This document shows positions 1-12,574 of a stretch of 64,000 nucleotides of DNA, in pieces. Numbering within the stretch: position 1 is the first letter of the stretch; each line of letters opens with the position of its first letter. The notes beneath the pieces are model-generated. The model ran no database searches and was not told the DNA's origin. It saw only the letters and a list, made by a program, of their open reading frames with translations. This stretch comes from Epiperipatus broadwayi (taxonomy: Eukaryota > Onychophora > Udeonychophora > Euonychophora > Peripatidae): the NCBI GenBank assembly GCA_028023455.1, contig JAQFVV010006215.1:4139230-4203229 (forward strand), written 5' to 3'. A program made the translations under genes and the position numbers.

Positions 1-585
1 AAACATTATCTGGATAAATTAGATTTTAACAGAGATTGTCAGTAGTATTTTAGTGTAATGTAGAGGACAATTAAAATAATTATGTATGGAAAATATTGTT
101 AATGCCTAATATGACCACTGCCTGAGTAGGATAATTTTACACAGGTTATTACAGAATCACTAGTATTAATGCATGTTTTTGCTCAGTGATAAGAAATATA
201 AACCTTGGGGACATTTCTTTATGAAAAATTTTGATTAAAAAAATATAGAGAGGTAGTGAAATCAAAATCCATTAGTATTGTGACAAAGTAGCTACACCAT
301 GCTAGCCGATAATGATCGTGCACAAGGGGTAATTATTGCAAGATGCCAAATCAACTTTAGGACTTTTATAAAATGACATTCCATATTTAGGCTGAATCTA
401 GATTGTTATGGATGACGTTTCAATTCTTAGGCATAGTAAAACTTCTTTTTATATTATTATTATTCTATATTATTGGTGATAGTTCATTATAAAATGGTGA
501 CCCGATTGTGCTAGATTTTATTCAGATTATATTGATCATTGCCCCAGCATTGGTTAGCATGTTACAATATATATATATATATATA
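1..585. other. AT-rich intergenic DNA, nothing recognised
   Basis: I see no coding potential, tRNA-like sequence or recognisable repeat apart from a short TA run just before 590. Confidence 0.5.
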
Positions 586-623
586 TTGTAAACAGTCGGG
601 TTTAAACCCTGTTTACAATGTAG
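584..623. promoter_or_regulatory. Palindrome with two inverted forkhead-like motifs
   Basis: TTGTAAACAG and CTGTTTACAA flank a central GGGTTTAAACCC, giving a near-perfect inverted repeat directly after a short TA microsatellite. TGTAAACA/TGTTTACA is the core consensus bound by forkhead transcription factors, but the palindrome could equally be the remnant of a small transposon. Its position about 0.6-0.9 kb upstream of the GC-richer block at 1.0-1.5 kb makes a regulatory role possible. This is inference only. Confidence 0.25.
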
Positions 624-999
624 AAAAACGCACACATGCGTTATGTATTTTTTTTAATTAGTTTCATATAGTTTGGTTTTATTCCGTTTTAGTATTTATT
701 TTTTTGTTAGTGGAAGAAAATGTTTAAAATCTTATTAAAGTGAGAAAAGAGGGAGTGGGGGGGGATTTGCGTTTTGTTTTAGTAAAAGGGATATATGTAT
801 GTATGTGCGGTGTGGACGGACAATTTCAAAAGAAAAAAATAATAATAATGAGAAAACGGACGTATGAATAAATTTGGTATCCAAGATGAGAGATTATTGT
901 AAGAGAAAGGAAGAGGAAAAATATGTATTGGAGACCTTATCTGAGGAATTAAAAAAAAAAAAGAAGACAAAAGAAAAAAAAGAGGAAGGGTTGAAATGG

Positions 1000-1505
1000 A
1001 CGGTCAGGAATGTTGTTTGCTAAAATATCCGAAGGCGCGAAAAGTTCTTTGCTTGTTAGCCTAACTGGCCATCTATACCACGTGGTGAGGAAGAAGGGGG
1101 CGGACTGTTTTTGCGAGGACAAAAGAAGAAAAAAAAAAGGAAAGTGACAGGGAGAGTAGAGAAGTAGTTGCTTTTTTTTTGTGGTGTCGTTTTGGAAGGG
1201 AATCGCCATTTTTAGTTTTTGTTTTTTGAAGAAAAACAAAAAAAGGAATAGCTAAGGCTACGGCCGAATATGCGTACAGTGGGGTAAAAGCTTAAGCGTG
1301 CTGGGTTTTCTGTGCCTTACCCCGAAGAGACCATGCGGCAATAACCGGAGAACATCTACCGGAGATCTATTAACTTTTCACAAAGGAACTGACCCGACTC
1401 GGAATGGACTGTAGCGTGATAAATCGCCTCGTGTGTCTACTTCAAATTTCATATGTTTCCATCTTGTTTGATATCCCCGGGGATCACATCGGACAAAATT
1501 GCAGG
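1000..1505 (+). other. GC-richer block, candidate first exon/5' end of a host gene
   Basis: Compared with the surrounding DNA this stretch is clearly richer in G+C and CpG, for example CGGCCG near 1260 and CCGACTCGG near 1393. It is preceded by a purine-rich tract and ends at a splice-donor-like CAG|GTAATG at about 1503-1511. Such a block in an AT-rich genome often marks a promoter with a non-coding first exon. I could not find a convincing coding start or a homologous protein in it, and the downstream exons, if any, are not identifiable here. It could also be a fragment of an unrecognised repeat. Confidence 0.25.
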
Positions 1506-2470
1506 TAATGTGAACTTAAAATATTTATTTTCCAAATATTACCACGTTTTCTCCAAAATTTTTAAGGAGAATGAACAAAGGCAAGAAAGTCATTTTTTAA
1601 GAGAAGGCGTTCAAATCCAGCTGATTAGATTTTGTCTGTACATACGTTCGCTTTCTTATTCCGTTGTAAATCCACACAGTATATATGTATGTTTTCTTAG
1701 TTTATGTAAAAACAATGTGAAAGGGGGGGAATATTATAATAAAAAGATGTATTATTTTAAAGCTTATATTACATGTATATTTTTTTTATTATTTAACTCA
1801 TGAAAGATAGTTCACGAATTTAGACAATTGGTTCGGATTTTCTTGTTGAGAGTTGCAGGGAGTCCCCCGTACATTTTTCTACGGTTTATTAACCACCCGC
1901 CCTGAGTACTGAGCTAGAGGTGTGGCCCTATCACAATCGTATTCTGATCCTCCAGCATAATACTTATGTAAAAAGTAAGTTTGGCGCTTGGAGTCTAAAA
2001 TAAAAAAAAAACTGACGTCCATAAATATGCTGCGAGAAAGATACGAGTTTTCTTATCAATGTTCTAATTAGACAAAGAGAAAATATAGATAAGTATAGGG
2101 GTAACGAGTACACCCGCTACAATATATATATATATAAGTGTTGCATTCTAAAGCAGATTCTAATCTTTAGTATGTTGTTATAGTATAAGATAATACTAAC
2201 TTTTAGGTTAATGATAAACTCCACTTCATGACAAGATCCTCGACCTGATACTAACATTTAAAGATACCTAGATCATTTACTATAAAACAGGACCCATGAT
2301 TTGAAATTTAAATCTAGAGTTCATTTTTTTTATGTACTTGAAAATACGAAAAAAACTTTCATATTTTTTTTTTCAGGATACCTGGTTAAGGACTACTGCA
2401 AGTGGCTTTCATCATTAAATGAGTATCTAGCTAGAACATCATTTTAAAATCAATTTTCATAAATTAAATC
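1506..2470. other. AT-rich DNA with a short GC-richer patch, nothing assigned
   Basis: A second GC-richer patch lies at about 1850-1940. Short open frames here have no recognisable domain, and I assign no function. Confidence 0.4.
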
Positions 2471-2477
2471 AGGGATT

Positions 2478-2735
2478 ATTCGTTTGATTGACATGCTAGC
2501 ACTGTCACAAGTCAGGCAAGAAACAACAAAAGAAGAAAAGAGAATAATGCTACTTGAAATATTGACTTCATTATATTTAACAATAGTTTATTATTATTGA
2601 CAGTTGAATATATTTGAAAAATTTAAATAAAGTTTGAGTTTCTAAAGATATTTAACAATTATTATAATATTAAATGATAATAATCTAATATATAATTACA
2701 ATTAAAATACCATCACCATAAATCTTCAGACAAAT
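2478..2735 (+). repeat. SINE family A, degraded copy lacking most of the tRNA head
   Basis: The segment matches the better-preserved copies at 24703-24990 and 37591-37910. It has the 'gctagcactgtcac' block, a purine-rich 'gaagaaaagagaataatg' block, a 'gacagttgaatatattt' block and a 3' end resembling 'ccatcaccataaatcttc'. The tRNA-like promoter head is mostly lost or diverged. The copy is old and non-coding. Confidence 0.55.
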
Positions 2736-3239
2736 GATAAATTTTTTGTACAACTATCTGTTATCTAACTTGGTAAGCATATTCTACATTTCCACTATTT
2801 AACACAATTGTGATAAGATTCTTAAAAGACCATGCATTACAATAGAATCTTACACATGTTATGTATGTTTACACACAAACTATCACTGACATCCATATGC
2901 ATATATTCACAAACAAAAAACTTGAAAATGTGTATCTACAGTGCAATGATTATTCATCTTCCACAAAGTTTTAAAACTGAATAAAAAAACCAGTTTCTAT
3001 TTTGATAAGAAAAATAAAAAGAAAGTTATAGAACTGTCATAATAGACATAGAGATTCAAGTGTTGATATCTTCAAAAAGTGTTACACATTATTATTTAAT
3101 TAAGGTTTAAAATTTATATCTGGGCTAAGTATTATCTCTAATTTATTAAGTGATTGGTAATAATTACTTATATATTTATCTGAGATGATTGGTATCAAAG
3201 TTGTGAGTACAGAAAGTTTGATACTTGTAAATAAATGAT
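2736..3239. other. AT-rich DNA, nothing recognised
   Basis: I recognise no gene or repeat in this stretch. Confidence 0.4.
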
Positions 3240-3350
3240 ACGTGTAAAAAAGTATGAACTGGTCCAACTGAAGAGTGTTGGTTCACCATGAAATACATCT
3301 GGAAAATCATTTATTTCAAATGTCTTTATTTATATTTCAAGAATGTGTTA
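3240..3350 (+). repeat. SINE family B, body fragment
   Basis: The diagnostic block 'gtgttggttcaccatgaaat' corresponds to 'gtgctggttcagcacaaaat' in the longer copy at 16913-17255. Only the central body is recognisable. Confidence 0.5.
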
Positions 3351-4498
3351 CAAACTGTAAGTTTATAATTATACCTATAAAAAGACCTTAAACACGAAAA
3401 AAGAGATGAAGTGAATTATTCCTCATATAGAATAAAGTTGTGCATGCTAAGAAAGGATGTTCGGAGTTTCAGCACTTATGGATAGTTATGATATGGCAAA
3501 GTTGAGATGAAGGATGCACTGATAAAAATTAAAGAATTTGAAATTACATATCTATGATCAAATACATGTCATATTCGTCTAGATATTTCTTGATTTAGAA
3601 TAGTCATTAGGTAATAAATATAAATATTATTTCTCTAGAAATTTGAATTTACTATCAGAAAACAAATTAATTAAACAAGTTTTAAAAAATGCAAAAATAA
3701 ATAAAGACATATTCACGGTTGAGATTATGTATTACTTTTTGACAATTAAAGACAAAATGTGTCTTTTCATAAGCTCCGGTTAAATGAGTTAATTTGGGAT
3801 TCATCTTTTTTTTTTTTATCTTGGGTAATTTAATACAATCTATAATTGTTAAATTATTAAAAGCAATAAATATATCAATTACATTTTGTTACATTTATAA
3901 TGACAAATTACTATTTTTTTTTTGAAAAGATAAAGTTTCATCGATGAAAATGACACATAAAAAACCATAAACTTAATAAGATATCTGCAAAAATTATAAT
4001 TTAACAAAAAATGCAATAATAATAATAAAAAAATGTAAAAGCAAAAAATTATTTTTCGTTGAGATTAACTATAAGGAAAAGAAAAAAAATTACTTAAAGT
4101 ACCGTAATTTCTCATTATAATTGAATGATGTATAAAGTCCGAAAACGCGTCTCTAGTCATTGAGTTCTACATCCGCAACTCTATCATTACATTTAAACCA
4201 GGCAGGGCAGTTCTTATTAATCAAAAATGACTTTGATAGTAATAGAAATCATTGGCCTAATAACAAATTCTATATAAGCTTTGTATTTCACATAGAATCA
4301 TTATGCTTTATGTATGTATAATATTTATATGAGGGTAATAAAATGCAATACATATAAAGGATTGTTGTACTGTTTGAGTATCTTCTAGTATATTTTAAAA
4401 TACGTCCTGAATTGATTCAGAATAAAAAAACATTTAAAAACTAAGAGATATCTCAAGATCTGTTTAGGACAAAAATAAAACAGAAAAACGTTTTATAA
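3351..4498. other. AT-rich DNA, nothing recognised
   Basis: No gene, tRNA-like or repeat signature was found beyond homopolymer runs. Confidence 0.4.
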
Positions 4499-4867
4499 TA
4501 TCGGGCAAAATGAAAATACACACAGAAAAGGTAGTTTTTTTAAATAATATTTAACTTTATTACTGTTTAGCATGTTTTCAATATATTTTTACTATATCGC
4601 ATTCATGGCATACAGTTGTGCGATTAGATGGTTCTTTATATCAATGTTTGACTCAAAGAAATGGGTTATTTAAATACTCAAATGTAAATTTTAAATTAAA
4701 ATTGAGTACGTGAACAGTTAATTAGACAATGATATAAAGAATCACTTAATCACGCCACTATATGCCATGAATATAATATAGTAAAAATATATTGAAAGCA
4801 GGCTGCAATAAAGCTAAATATTATTAAAAACTACCATTTCTGTGTGTATTTTCATTTTTACCAGATA
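4499..4867. mobile_element. Foldback (long inverted repeat) MITE-like element
   Basis: The left arm, beginning 'tatcgggcaaaatgaaaat', is the reverse complement of the right arm, which ends 'attttcatttttaccagata'. The pairing runs most of the way to the centre (blocks such as 'tttcaatatatttttactat' recur inverted), so each arm is roughly 170 bp and there is little unpaired loop. No coding sequence is present. The structure is that of a non-autonomous foldback or MITE element; the parent superfamily is not identifiable from the ends. Confidence 0.75.
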
Positions 4868-4934
4868 TTAAGTTGGCTCAGAACAGAAGAAAATTAGTAA
4901 CAATTGAATTAGAAAAACATTTAATGATTAATAT

Positions 4935-5015
4935 TTCTGTAGTGGAGAAGATGGATTGAACTTGGAGAGATCATCATCCTGCAGTGGATTCATAATGGTT
5001 GATGATGACAATTTT
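4935..5015 (+). mobile_element. RTE-type LINE, 3' end fragment
   Basis: 'cttggagagatcatcatcct' followed by 'gcagtggattcataatgg' and 'ttgatgatgac' matches the reverse complement of the 3' tail of the minus-strand RTE LINE ending at about 56120. Only the extreme 3' end is present, as expected for a heavily 5'-truncated LINE copy. Confidence 0.65.
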
Positions 5016-5129
5016 TATAGTGTAATTTTCATTTAAAATACTATCACGCAAAGTAAAGATTGATTTCTATTTTTTTTAACACATTTGTGGAGGTGTGTAA
5101 TCATAAACAAATAATCAAAGACTGTGAAA

Positions 5130-5402
5130 AAGATGTACGATCCCCAAGATGCAAATTTCATGCTGAACCAGCACTCATCAGTTCACCCAGATCATAATCT
5201 CTCTTATATATATATCTTTATCATTGTTAAGCACACACATATATAGATAACCAATTATTAAAGTTTAATTGATAAGTATCAAACTTACTGCCCTCATAAC
5301 TTTGACACAAACCATTTGATAGAGGTATATTAATAATTTTTATTAGTCATTCATTAAACTAGAGAGTATCCATTTAATAATATTTCTATAGTGTAATTTT
5401 CA
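5130..5402 (-). repeat. SINE family B copy (minus orientation)
   Basis: 'tttcatgctgaaccagcact' is the reverse complement of the family-B body. Farther right, 'tttttattagtcattcatta' and 'aactagagagtatcc' match the inverted 3' part of the copy at 16913-17255. The tRNA-like head is not clear. Confidence 0.6.
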
Positions 5403-5811
5403 CTACACTACACTCACACAATAACTGTTAATTAAAATATTTTTTTCCAATAACATAATCATCATCATTATTAGCCTTTTGTAAACATGTATGGCTATAT
5501 TAAATCCAGAAGAAAAAGAGATAGAAGAAGAGACTAATAATTTACAAAGATAAGTCATGATTAGTTTTATAATGATTATATAACACAAATGAATTTACAC
5601 AGATAACATGGTAATCCTTTAATTTATTTAACTTTTTGTGTTACTGCCTTTTATCTTTTCTGTGGTAATTGTTTTTTTTTTTTTATAAGACACTTTTAAG
5701 CCAGGTTTAACTGTAATTCTTAATTGTATTTTTAGTTCTGACATATCCTCCAAATAAATGCAATCATTCTTGCAAATCTTTAAAAAGGCCTTGAGGTAAT
5801 TATTATAACAT
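5403..5811. other. AT-rich DNA, nothing recognised
   Basis: Only a short random-looking open frame is present on the minus strand. I see no domain or repeat. Confidence 0.4.
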
Positions 5812-5828
5812 ACACATTGTTTGTCTTT

Positions 5829-5940
5829 TTTTTTTCATATGTCATAGCATCGGCTGGGAAGCGAACCCACAACCGTCTGCAACCAACTACTTGCTTGCAA
5901 GGCGGATGCAATAACATCTCGGCTAACAATGCTTGACACA
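5829..5940 (-). repeat. SINE family C (short tRNA-derived SINE) with target-site duplication
   Basis: Read on the minus strand this is a tRNA-like head with a box-A-like 'tagccgagatg' and a box B 'gggttcgcttcc', followed by 'catatga' and an A-tail (a T-run on the plus strand). It is flanked by a direct repeat of about 16-17 bp, 'acattgtttgtcttt', at about 5814-5828 and 5941-5955. That is the signature of LINE-mediated retroposition. Three more copies occur at 13869, 36893 and 59461. Confidence 0.85.
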
Positions 5941-5955
5941 CATTGTTTGTCTTTA

Positions 5956-8900
5956 CCACAAAACCATTCTTAAAATCATCATAAATTTTTTTTTTAGGAT
6001 ATATATATCCTTCTTCACCTACTCCACATTCTTAGTGGTAAAAGTTTTTAAACCAAAAAAACTAAAAATCATAGATTTACTTTCATAAATAAAAAATTTC
6101 CAATGTCTGTTTTTCTATTATGTCAATAAAAGATTATAATGTTTTACTTTCATACAATAAATAAGAAAGAATGACAGTCCTGTATTTAATTAATTTAGAT
6201 TAAATGCTTATATCATTACGTTGAAATATTTGAGTTTGCCATAAAGTTCTGGTCCATTTTAATTTAAAAAGTTAGTAAACATTTTATTCTCAAGCCAAAA
6301 ATTATCAAACTAAAACTTTTCAAGATTTTTTCCTATTAGTAATTTTTTTACTATTAATAATTGATATAAATTTTGCAAACTATATTAAAAACATTAAGAA
6401 TATTAAGTAGATCACTTTGAATTGATAATGTATAATTATTATCACATTTTACTGTAGAAACAAAGGAGGTAAAGTTTACATTTTGCTTTTGATGAGTTTA
6501 AATTTAAAACTTTACTAACAAACCTGTGTAAAACCTATCAACAAATTATTCCAAAACTACTGTTATGAAAATGTAAACAAAATTAAAGTTTATACATGTT
6601 TCTGATGGTTATCAGTTTTCATTTCATATACTTCATTTATAATGTTTCTTCATATATTATTTTATAGAAACTATAACATAGGCAGTCAGTCTTCCATGAA
6701 GAACTATCTATTTAAAGACACTGCAGTAAAACTTCTGGTTTAACTAAACTAATAAATTGATCAATTAACCAAATTAATGAAGACATTATATAAATTCTAT
6801 TTTGTTCACTAATACATCTCTTATACTTGCCATATAATAAAAAGCATATGTTTATTGTTCCTTGATTCAATCAAATTTACAGATATAAATTTGTTCAATT
6901 AAATTTCTTTCATAGTAAAAATAATTTTTAAAAGCAACTAGATTAACTTCAAATCTCAACAACTCTTCACATTATCCTATGTTCAAATCTTGAAGAGTCC
7001 CAACCAATCTTCGTGTTCCATATACTTTTATTCAAAAAAGGTTAGAAATACCATTGCTACATTTATCATCATTAATATTACTAATATTTCAAATATGCTT
7101 AAAACGAATAAAACTTTGACAGTCGTAGCAATCTAGCCAGATTTTACAGAGTATGTATAGATTATGTTTTTAAAGATTCTTTTACATTTATAATAGCATA
7201 TAAATCTTTAAATTTGTCCTTTGTACAGAAAAATATCGGTTTCAAATGTCATATATTACAAATGATCGATTATACTGCAGCATTTTATAGCACAACTGAA
7301 CTTCTAATCTAAATCTGTTTATCCTATTTTTTTTTCAATACATAAAGCTTTTTATACATTATATCTTTACACATACTTGCATAAAAAAAATAAAAAGAGC
7401 AATTATAATGCATATAGTTAAATGATAGAAATCCAATTGTAGAGAAATAAATAATGATCTAGAAAAGAAAAGAAAATGAAATTACATACGGAGAAAACAG
7501 ATATAACACTGTTTATATTAGAACATCAGTTTCAAATTTTGATCGTCAATATTCTATTCTGCTAGACAAAAGAAAATTTTTTTTATTGCTCACTACTTAA
7601 CGATTATTTACATTAAAAAATATCATTTGGGAATTCGTAAAAAGGAATTCATAAAAAGTCGAAGTAATGAATATAACTGATTGGAGCTGTGACATGTACA
7701 TTTTGGCCATCAGAGACCACCTCTTTTCCATTACACTAAACCATATTCGGTATTAATTACAGGTAATTCACATATCTGAGGTCATTCCATATAAAATTTA
7801 ACTAATTCATTTATAGTTTTTATTACATTTTATTGAGTCTTTTAAAGATCTTAGTATATATTTTTTTTAGTAGCAAGGGACTTCGTTAGTTCTCATTAAA
7901 TTTGAGTTTATTGAAATTGACTGTGTGAAAAGTTGATTTGATTTATAATGAAATAGTTATCAAGATACTGTCTCTTTCCACTATTACTAATTTTGTGTAT
8001 TTTTTTTAAAAATTAACGTCTTTTTCCACCTATTACTAACTTTGTAATTTTTTTTCTTTATTATTCTATGTGTTTGACTTCTCATAATTTTATATATAAT
8101 GGAAAAACTGCAGAAATATTGTTTCTCGGAAGAGTATTGCTAATTTGAGCTGTGTTTTCTCTTATATAAATTTATGGCCACTTCCTAATGAGAAAGAAAT
8201 GCTAATATCGATTGAAACACACATGTATATACACACACAAGTTGCCTTTACATTTAGATTAAGAATACTTTATTAAGTAAAAGTAAATAAGCACATTTGT
8301 AGCTATGTAATACTTTTAAGATTTGAAGACAAGTGTTTATTAAATTGACACTTAAAATAATGTACTTTATTACTAGGAGACCAAAAAATTGTAAATAGAT
8401 CAACAAGAAATATTGCTAATGTAAATAAAGAACGAAAAAGTGTGTTTTTAAATCATTTATTTTAATTTATTTATTCTCAAACACTATTTATAAATCACAG
8501 CGAAATATAAATTGCATTAGTATTTGTTTACATTTATAATTATAACAAGAGGAAAATTTTAATATACAGCTTAATAAAAATTGTACGAAGTTAAATAAAA
8601 TATTATTTAATATTGATTGATGTCTTATTTAGCTAAAGTAAAGTTAATATCAGTGACAAAATGGGGACGACGGGAAGGGAGGGGGATACTACACGTTAAA
8701 TGTAAATCAAACATTATCCCACAAAAATTTAACAGATCTAAAGGATTTGATTAAAGAAAAATAAATACTTTGTAATAAATGATTCGAGTTTTGATTCCTA
8801 TTTATATCAATAACCCAACTGATTATTTAATTAATAGCTTGTTTATTATTATAGTTTTCATAAAAATAAATTTTCAGATGATCTCTACATACATAGACGA

Positions 8901-9595
8901 CATTTGGAAAAATTTGGTATATTACTGTGTTATACTTATTTATATTTATTATATAAACTCTTTTATCGTAGTGAAAGATTTTTTTATTTTATTTTGAAAA
9001 TAAAGATACATATGATGATTGAGTATATGTTATCATATTCGTGCATTATAGAGATAAGAGATCAAAAAATTAGATAACTATTAGTTGGTATCCGTCATTA
9101 TTGGACGAGCAAGTTCTTCATCTCCTTAGAAGACAATTTAAAAGAATATTATCATCGCAAACTCAATTTTTAAATCAACTTCAGCAGTATACCAGAAGAG
9201 AAAATTCCATTTTGAATTGGTTTTACACAATCGCATAGTTTAGAAATAAAGCAAACTAACAACAACAACCAAAATAACACTCATAATAAGTGATGACTAC
9301 ACAGTTACAAGAATGCTGAAAAAATAATATTTGAGAAGAGCTATATATTATTAAGAAATTTTATTTCATAGTATAGTTATTTTTACAGATGTGTAATAGT
9401 AAAATAAAATATACTTATGACTTATTAAAAATATTATCAATGAATAATAAAGATAACTACGTCATCGGTTGAATAATAACGATAACTAAACACTGTTTTA
9501 CAAAGTATCAGAATAAAATAATAGGTAATTACAAGTTTAGAATTTAATTACAATTTTATTTTAATTAGAGGGAATTTGAACCAGACATTTGCATG
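5956..9595. other. 3.6 kb of AT-rich DNA without recognisable features
   Basis: Short open frames such as 8779-8997 (+) are extremely A+T-rich and encode hydrophobic low-complexity peptides with no domain. I regard them as chance frames. No SINE head, TIR pair or RNA gene was noticed. Confidence 0.5.
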
Positions 9596-9695
9596 TATGT
9601 GGTCATGTGTATCGGTTGTATAAGATGGAGTGGATGAGTAAACGAGCTTGAAAGTCTGGATTCAAATCCCCTCTAATTACATCTAACTTGAAAGT
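9596..9695 (+). repeat. SINE family B, tRNA-like head
   Basis: 'gtatcggttgtataagatgg' (box-A region) followed about 45 bp later by 'ggattcaaatcccc' (box B) matches the head of the copy at 16913. The 3' body is not recognisable. Confidence 0.6.
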
Positions 9696-10386
9696 ATGTA
9701 TAATATATTTGTATTTAAATATTTCTATTTTAATTAAATGCCGACCTCAGTGGAAATGTTAATATTATTCAGTTTTGGATGGAAAAATAATTCAAATTAT
9801 AAGGATCATCATAATATTTTTCTAGATTACCTATATATCGTAGCAACTAAGGCTAAGAAAATAGTTAATTGTTAAAAATTGGGTGGTAATGTCAGGCATC
9901 ATTTGTGATTTCAATGATGATGGAATATTTTATGACCTCCCGATCAATAAAACCATATTTCTTTATGTTTTTTTTATTATTATCGAAAATAGAACTCTCA
10001 AGTTAAATTTTAAAAAGGTGAAATATTTTTTTAAACAGCATCAATAATTCAAATTGTAATGAGTAACAAAAATATCATCATAATAATAATGCTAATTCAA
10101 AAAAAAAATCTAACTAACAATTATAATTCTTTTTCATAAATAAAAAAACATTTTTATGTTCATAATTAAACTTAAATCTAAGTGAAGTTTTGCTGTATAT
10201 TTTCTATTAGTAAATGTAAATGTTGATTAGGGAAAAGAGATTCATCACTTGAAAAGCATATTAGGAAAATTATGAGCAACTGATAAAGATGTCAATCTGA
10301 TTCTTATTTGAAGTAATTTCAAAATAAAATACATTATGTCATGTTACACATGGAAGTAATTTTGATTTTCAAATCTTCTAACTACA
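9696..10386. other. AT-rich DNA, nothing recognised
   Basis: No gene or repeat signature was found. Confidence 0.4.
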
Positions 10387-10388
10387 AA

Positions 10389-10471
10389 AAGAGAGAGAGG
10401 GAAAGAGAGGGAGAGAGGGGGGGGAGAGGAAGAGAGAGGGGAGAAAAAAAGGTGAGAGAAGGAGAGGGAGG
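10389..10471. repeat. (GA)n/GGGA purine microsatellite
   Basis: This is an imperfect run of GAGA and GGGA units about 80 bp long. Open frames across both strands here are repeat artefacts. Confidence 0.9.
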
Positions 10472-11165
10472 GAGAATTCTTACATGCACATATAAGATGC
10501 CAAAATTTGGAATTATTTTATCTACTTCTTCATGCATGATGAGAGATTGAGTAATTTTCCACATTTGTAGCTCAAGAATGATAAGATACCCAATTAGGTG
10601 ACAAATTTTAAATGATAAACTAGTCTGAATGTTGGAATGACTATTGAAAGAAAAATTATAATCCTAACAATTTAACCTTAAAAATATTCAAGTTTTTCAT
10701 CCAGATTCAAACTCATCTCATGTTCATGATACTCATGCATACTAAAATTTGAAGATTGTATTAAAACCATAATCTTGACAATGATGAATGATATTTAGTC
10801 CAGAAATTTAAACAAAATAAAACCCAGTTTAATTAAAAAAAAAATTCTATATACATCAAACCATAAATGTCAATAGCTAACTATTATTTTCAAATCACAT
10901 CACAACATTCTAAGCTTAAATAAACTATTTATTATTTATTGCCATTACATTCATAACAGGTTGTGGATATTCTATTGTTTTATTTAAGCTTTGGTTATTG
11001 TGATTTTGTTATTTATTAAAGTTATTGATAAATGTGATATGCAATCTCTTTTCAATATGTATTTAAGTAATTATTAATCATTTTATTATTTAAATTATTA
11101 TATTTTATATAAACTAAATTTAATTAAAGAACAAATATGTCACTGATATTTTATTAGACATATAC
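10472..11165. other. AT-rich DNA, nothing recognised
   Basis: No gene or repeat signature was found. Confidence 0.4.
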
Positions 11166-11259
11166 TCATATAATAATGTTTATAGTCATGATTTTAATGG
11201 TAAGAATTTTGTTGGTAAGTATAATGAGTATATGTCTTTATCATTTAAGTCTTCAATAT

Positions 11260-11690
11260 ATAATTTGGTTTATAAGAATAGTCATTTGTTATGAGGAATG
11301 AAGATTGCATGGAAGAAAGGTTCTGATTTAAATTCATTACTTAATAGTTCAAAGTAGTCTATTGATAGTAGGTCTATTTCTGGTACTGTTTATAAGATTC
11401 TGTGTAGTTGTGGTAAGTTTTATCTAGGTCAGAGTAAGTTTATTCTTAATAAAAGGATTATGGTTCATATAAATAGAATTAAACATAGGTATCTTAACTC
11501 AGCTTTATATATTCATGAATTGAATACAGGTCATAGCATATTGTTTGACAATGTATCAGTTATTTTTTATGAAAAGAATGAATTTAAAAAAAGAATAAAG
11601 GAAACTTTGATAATAAAACTTCTTGAATCTTAGGCTGTCGATCTTATGAATGTTTGTTCCTTTAGTTTGATTTTCACTTGAGAAGGTCTA
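11260..11690 (+). pseudogene. Penelope-like element, C-terminal GIY-YIG endonuclease relic
   Basis: Conceptual translation of the plus strand gives the pattern of a Penelope-like element (PLE) C-terminus. A 'KIAWKKGSDLNSLL'-type linker is followed by a CSC-x3-YLG block (residues SCGKFYLGQ, about 11408-11434), which is the GIY-YIG core with its nearby cysteines. Then come a basic helix, a histidine region, and the final 'KRIKETLIIKLLES' helix around 11590-11630. In-frame stops interrupt the reading (for example near 11310, 11355 and 11631), so it is dead. The reverse transcriptase part is missing, probably by 5' truncation. In intact PLEs the GIY-YIG nuclease nicks DNA for target-primed insertion. 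Assignment to PLEs rests on motif order. Confidence 0.7.
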
Positions 11691-11699
11691 TTTATAGTA

Positions 11700-12004
11700 G
11701 ATAAAACCATGGTCATGTAAGGATTTTGGTAAAGTTTGGATTTTATTTTGTATTGTATTGTTTTATGGTTTTGCATTTTATTTATTACTAGTATAGTGTT
11801 AGGCAGTTTTGGTTTATACATATATTTATGTAAAAAGATAAGGTGGATTCTTTCTTATCTTTTCAAAAACTCTATCTTGTGTTTAGAAAATGAGAGTATT
11901 TCTCAGCTTTATAAAATTCATATAGCATGTGTCATGATACTGGATAAATAAATAATATCAATGCTTTTACACATTATTTTAAATTTATATATAAATACAA
12001 TAAA
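11700..12004. other. AT-rich DNA, nothing recognised
   Basis: This may be the 3' UTR and flank of the preceding Penelope-like fragment. Short open frames here have no domain. Confidence 0.3.
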
Positions 12005-12350
12005 AGACATTACTTTTAAGATGCATTTCATGTTGAAACAGCACTCATTACTTGGCCCAGGTCACCATATTTCATATATGTGTCTTTTATATGAAAAGTA
12101 TTTATCTACAGTAAATAATTACATGTTGAATTACAAGTGTCAAACTCACTATACTTACATCTTTGACACCTTCCACTTCAGATAAATACAGTAGTGATTA
12201 TTATTAATCATTTTCTAAACTAGAGATTGTCTTTAGCACAGCATATAAACTTTAAACCTACATGAGAGACTGTGATCTGGGACAACTGATGAGTGTTGAT
12301 TTATCATAAAATGCATCTTGGGGGTCATTTGTATTTTATTATATCTTTAT
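12005..12350. repeat. Inverted pair of SINE family B bodies
   Basis: At about 12018 'aagatgcatttcatgttgaa' with 'acagcactcat' lies in minus orientation. At about 12265-12325 'atgagtgttgatttatcat' with 'aaaatgcatctt' lies in plus orientation. The two copies are inverted relative to each other and would form a hairpin in a transcript. No complete tRNA head was identified. Confidence 0.6.
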
Positions 12351-12574
12351 TTATATGAATTTAAAAGAATGTGTGGAAATATTGAGATTATTTAATATAT
12401 CTATAAATTATAGATTTATGCTTCTGGATTGGTTGTATAATCATTGTAAAAATCACTTTTAACCTTATTGTTCATTCTCTTGTTTTTTCCCCTAAAGTTA
12501 AAATAACCATATTTATTATTCATGGCTGGTTTGAGATAACAAATAGATGTCATAAACATCATTGGATAAATTAA

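Noticed and set aside
949-1239. Minus-strand 96-codon frame near 1 kb
   Set aside because: It is F/L/K-rich, made by the purine-rich tract, with no domain and no convincing start context.
10341-10564. Open frames rich in R/E/G or S/L/P on the two strands
   Set aside because: They are artefacts of the GA-rich microsatellite.
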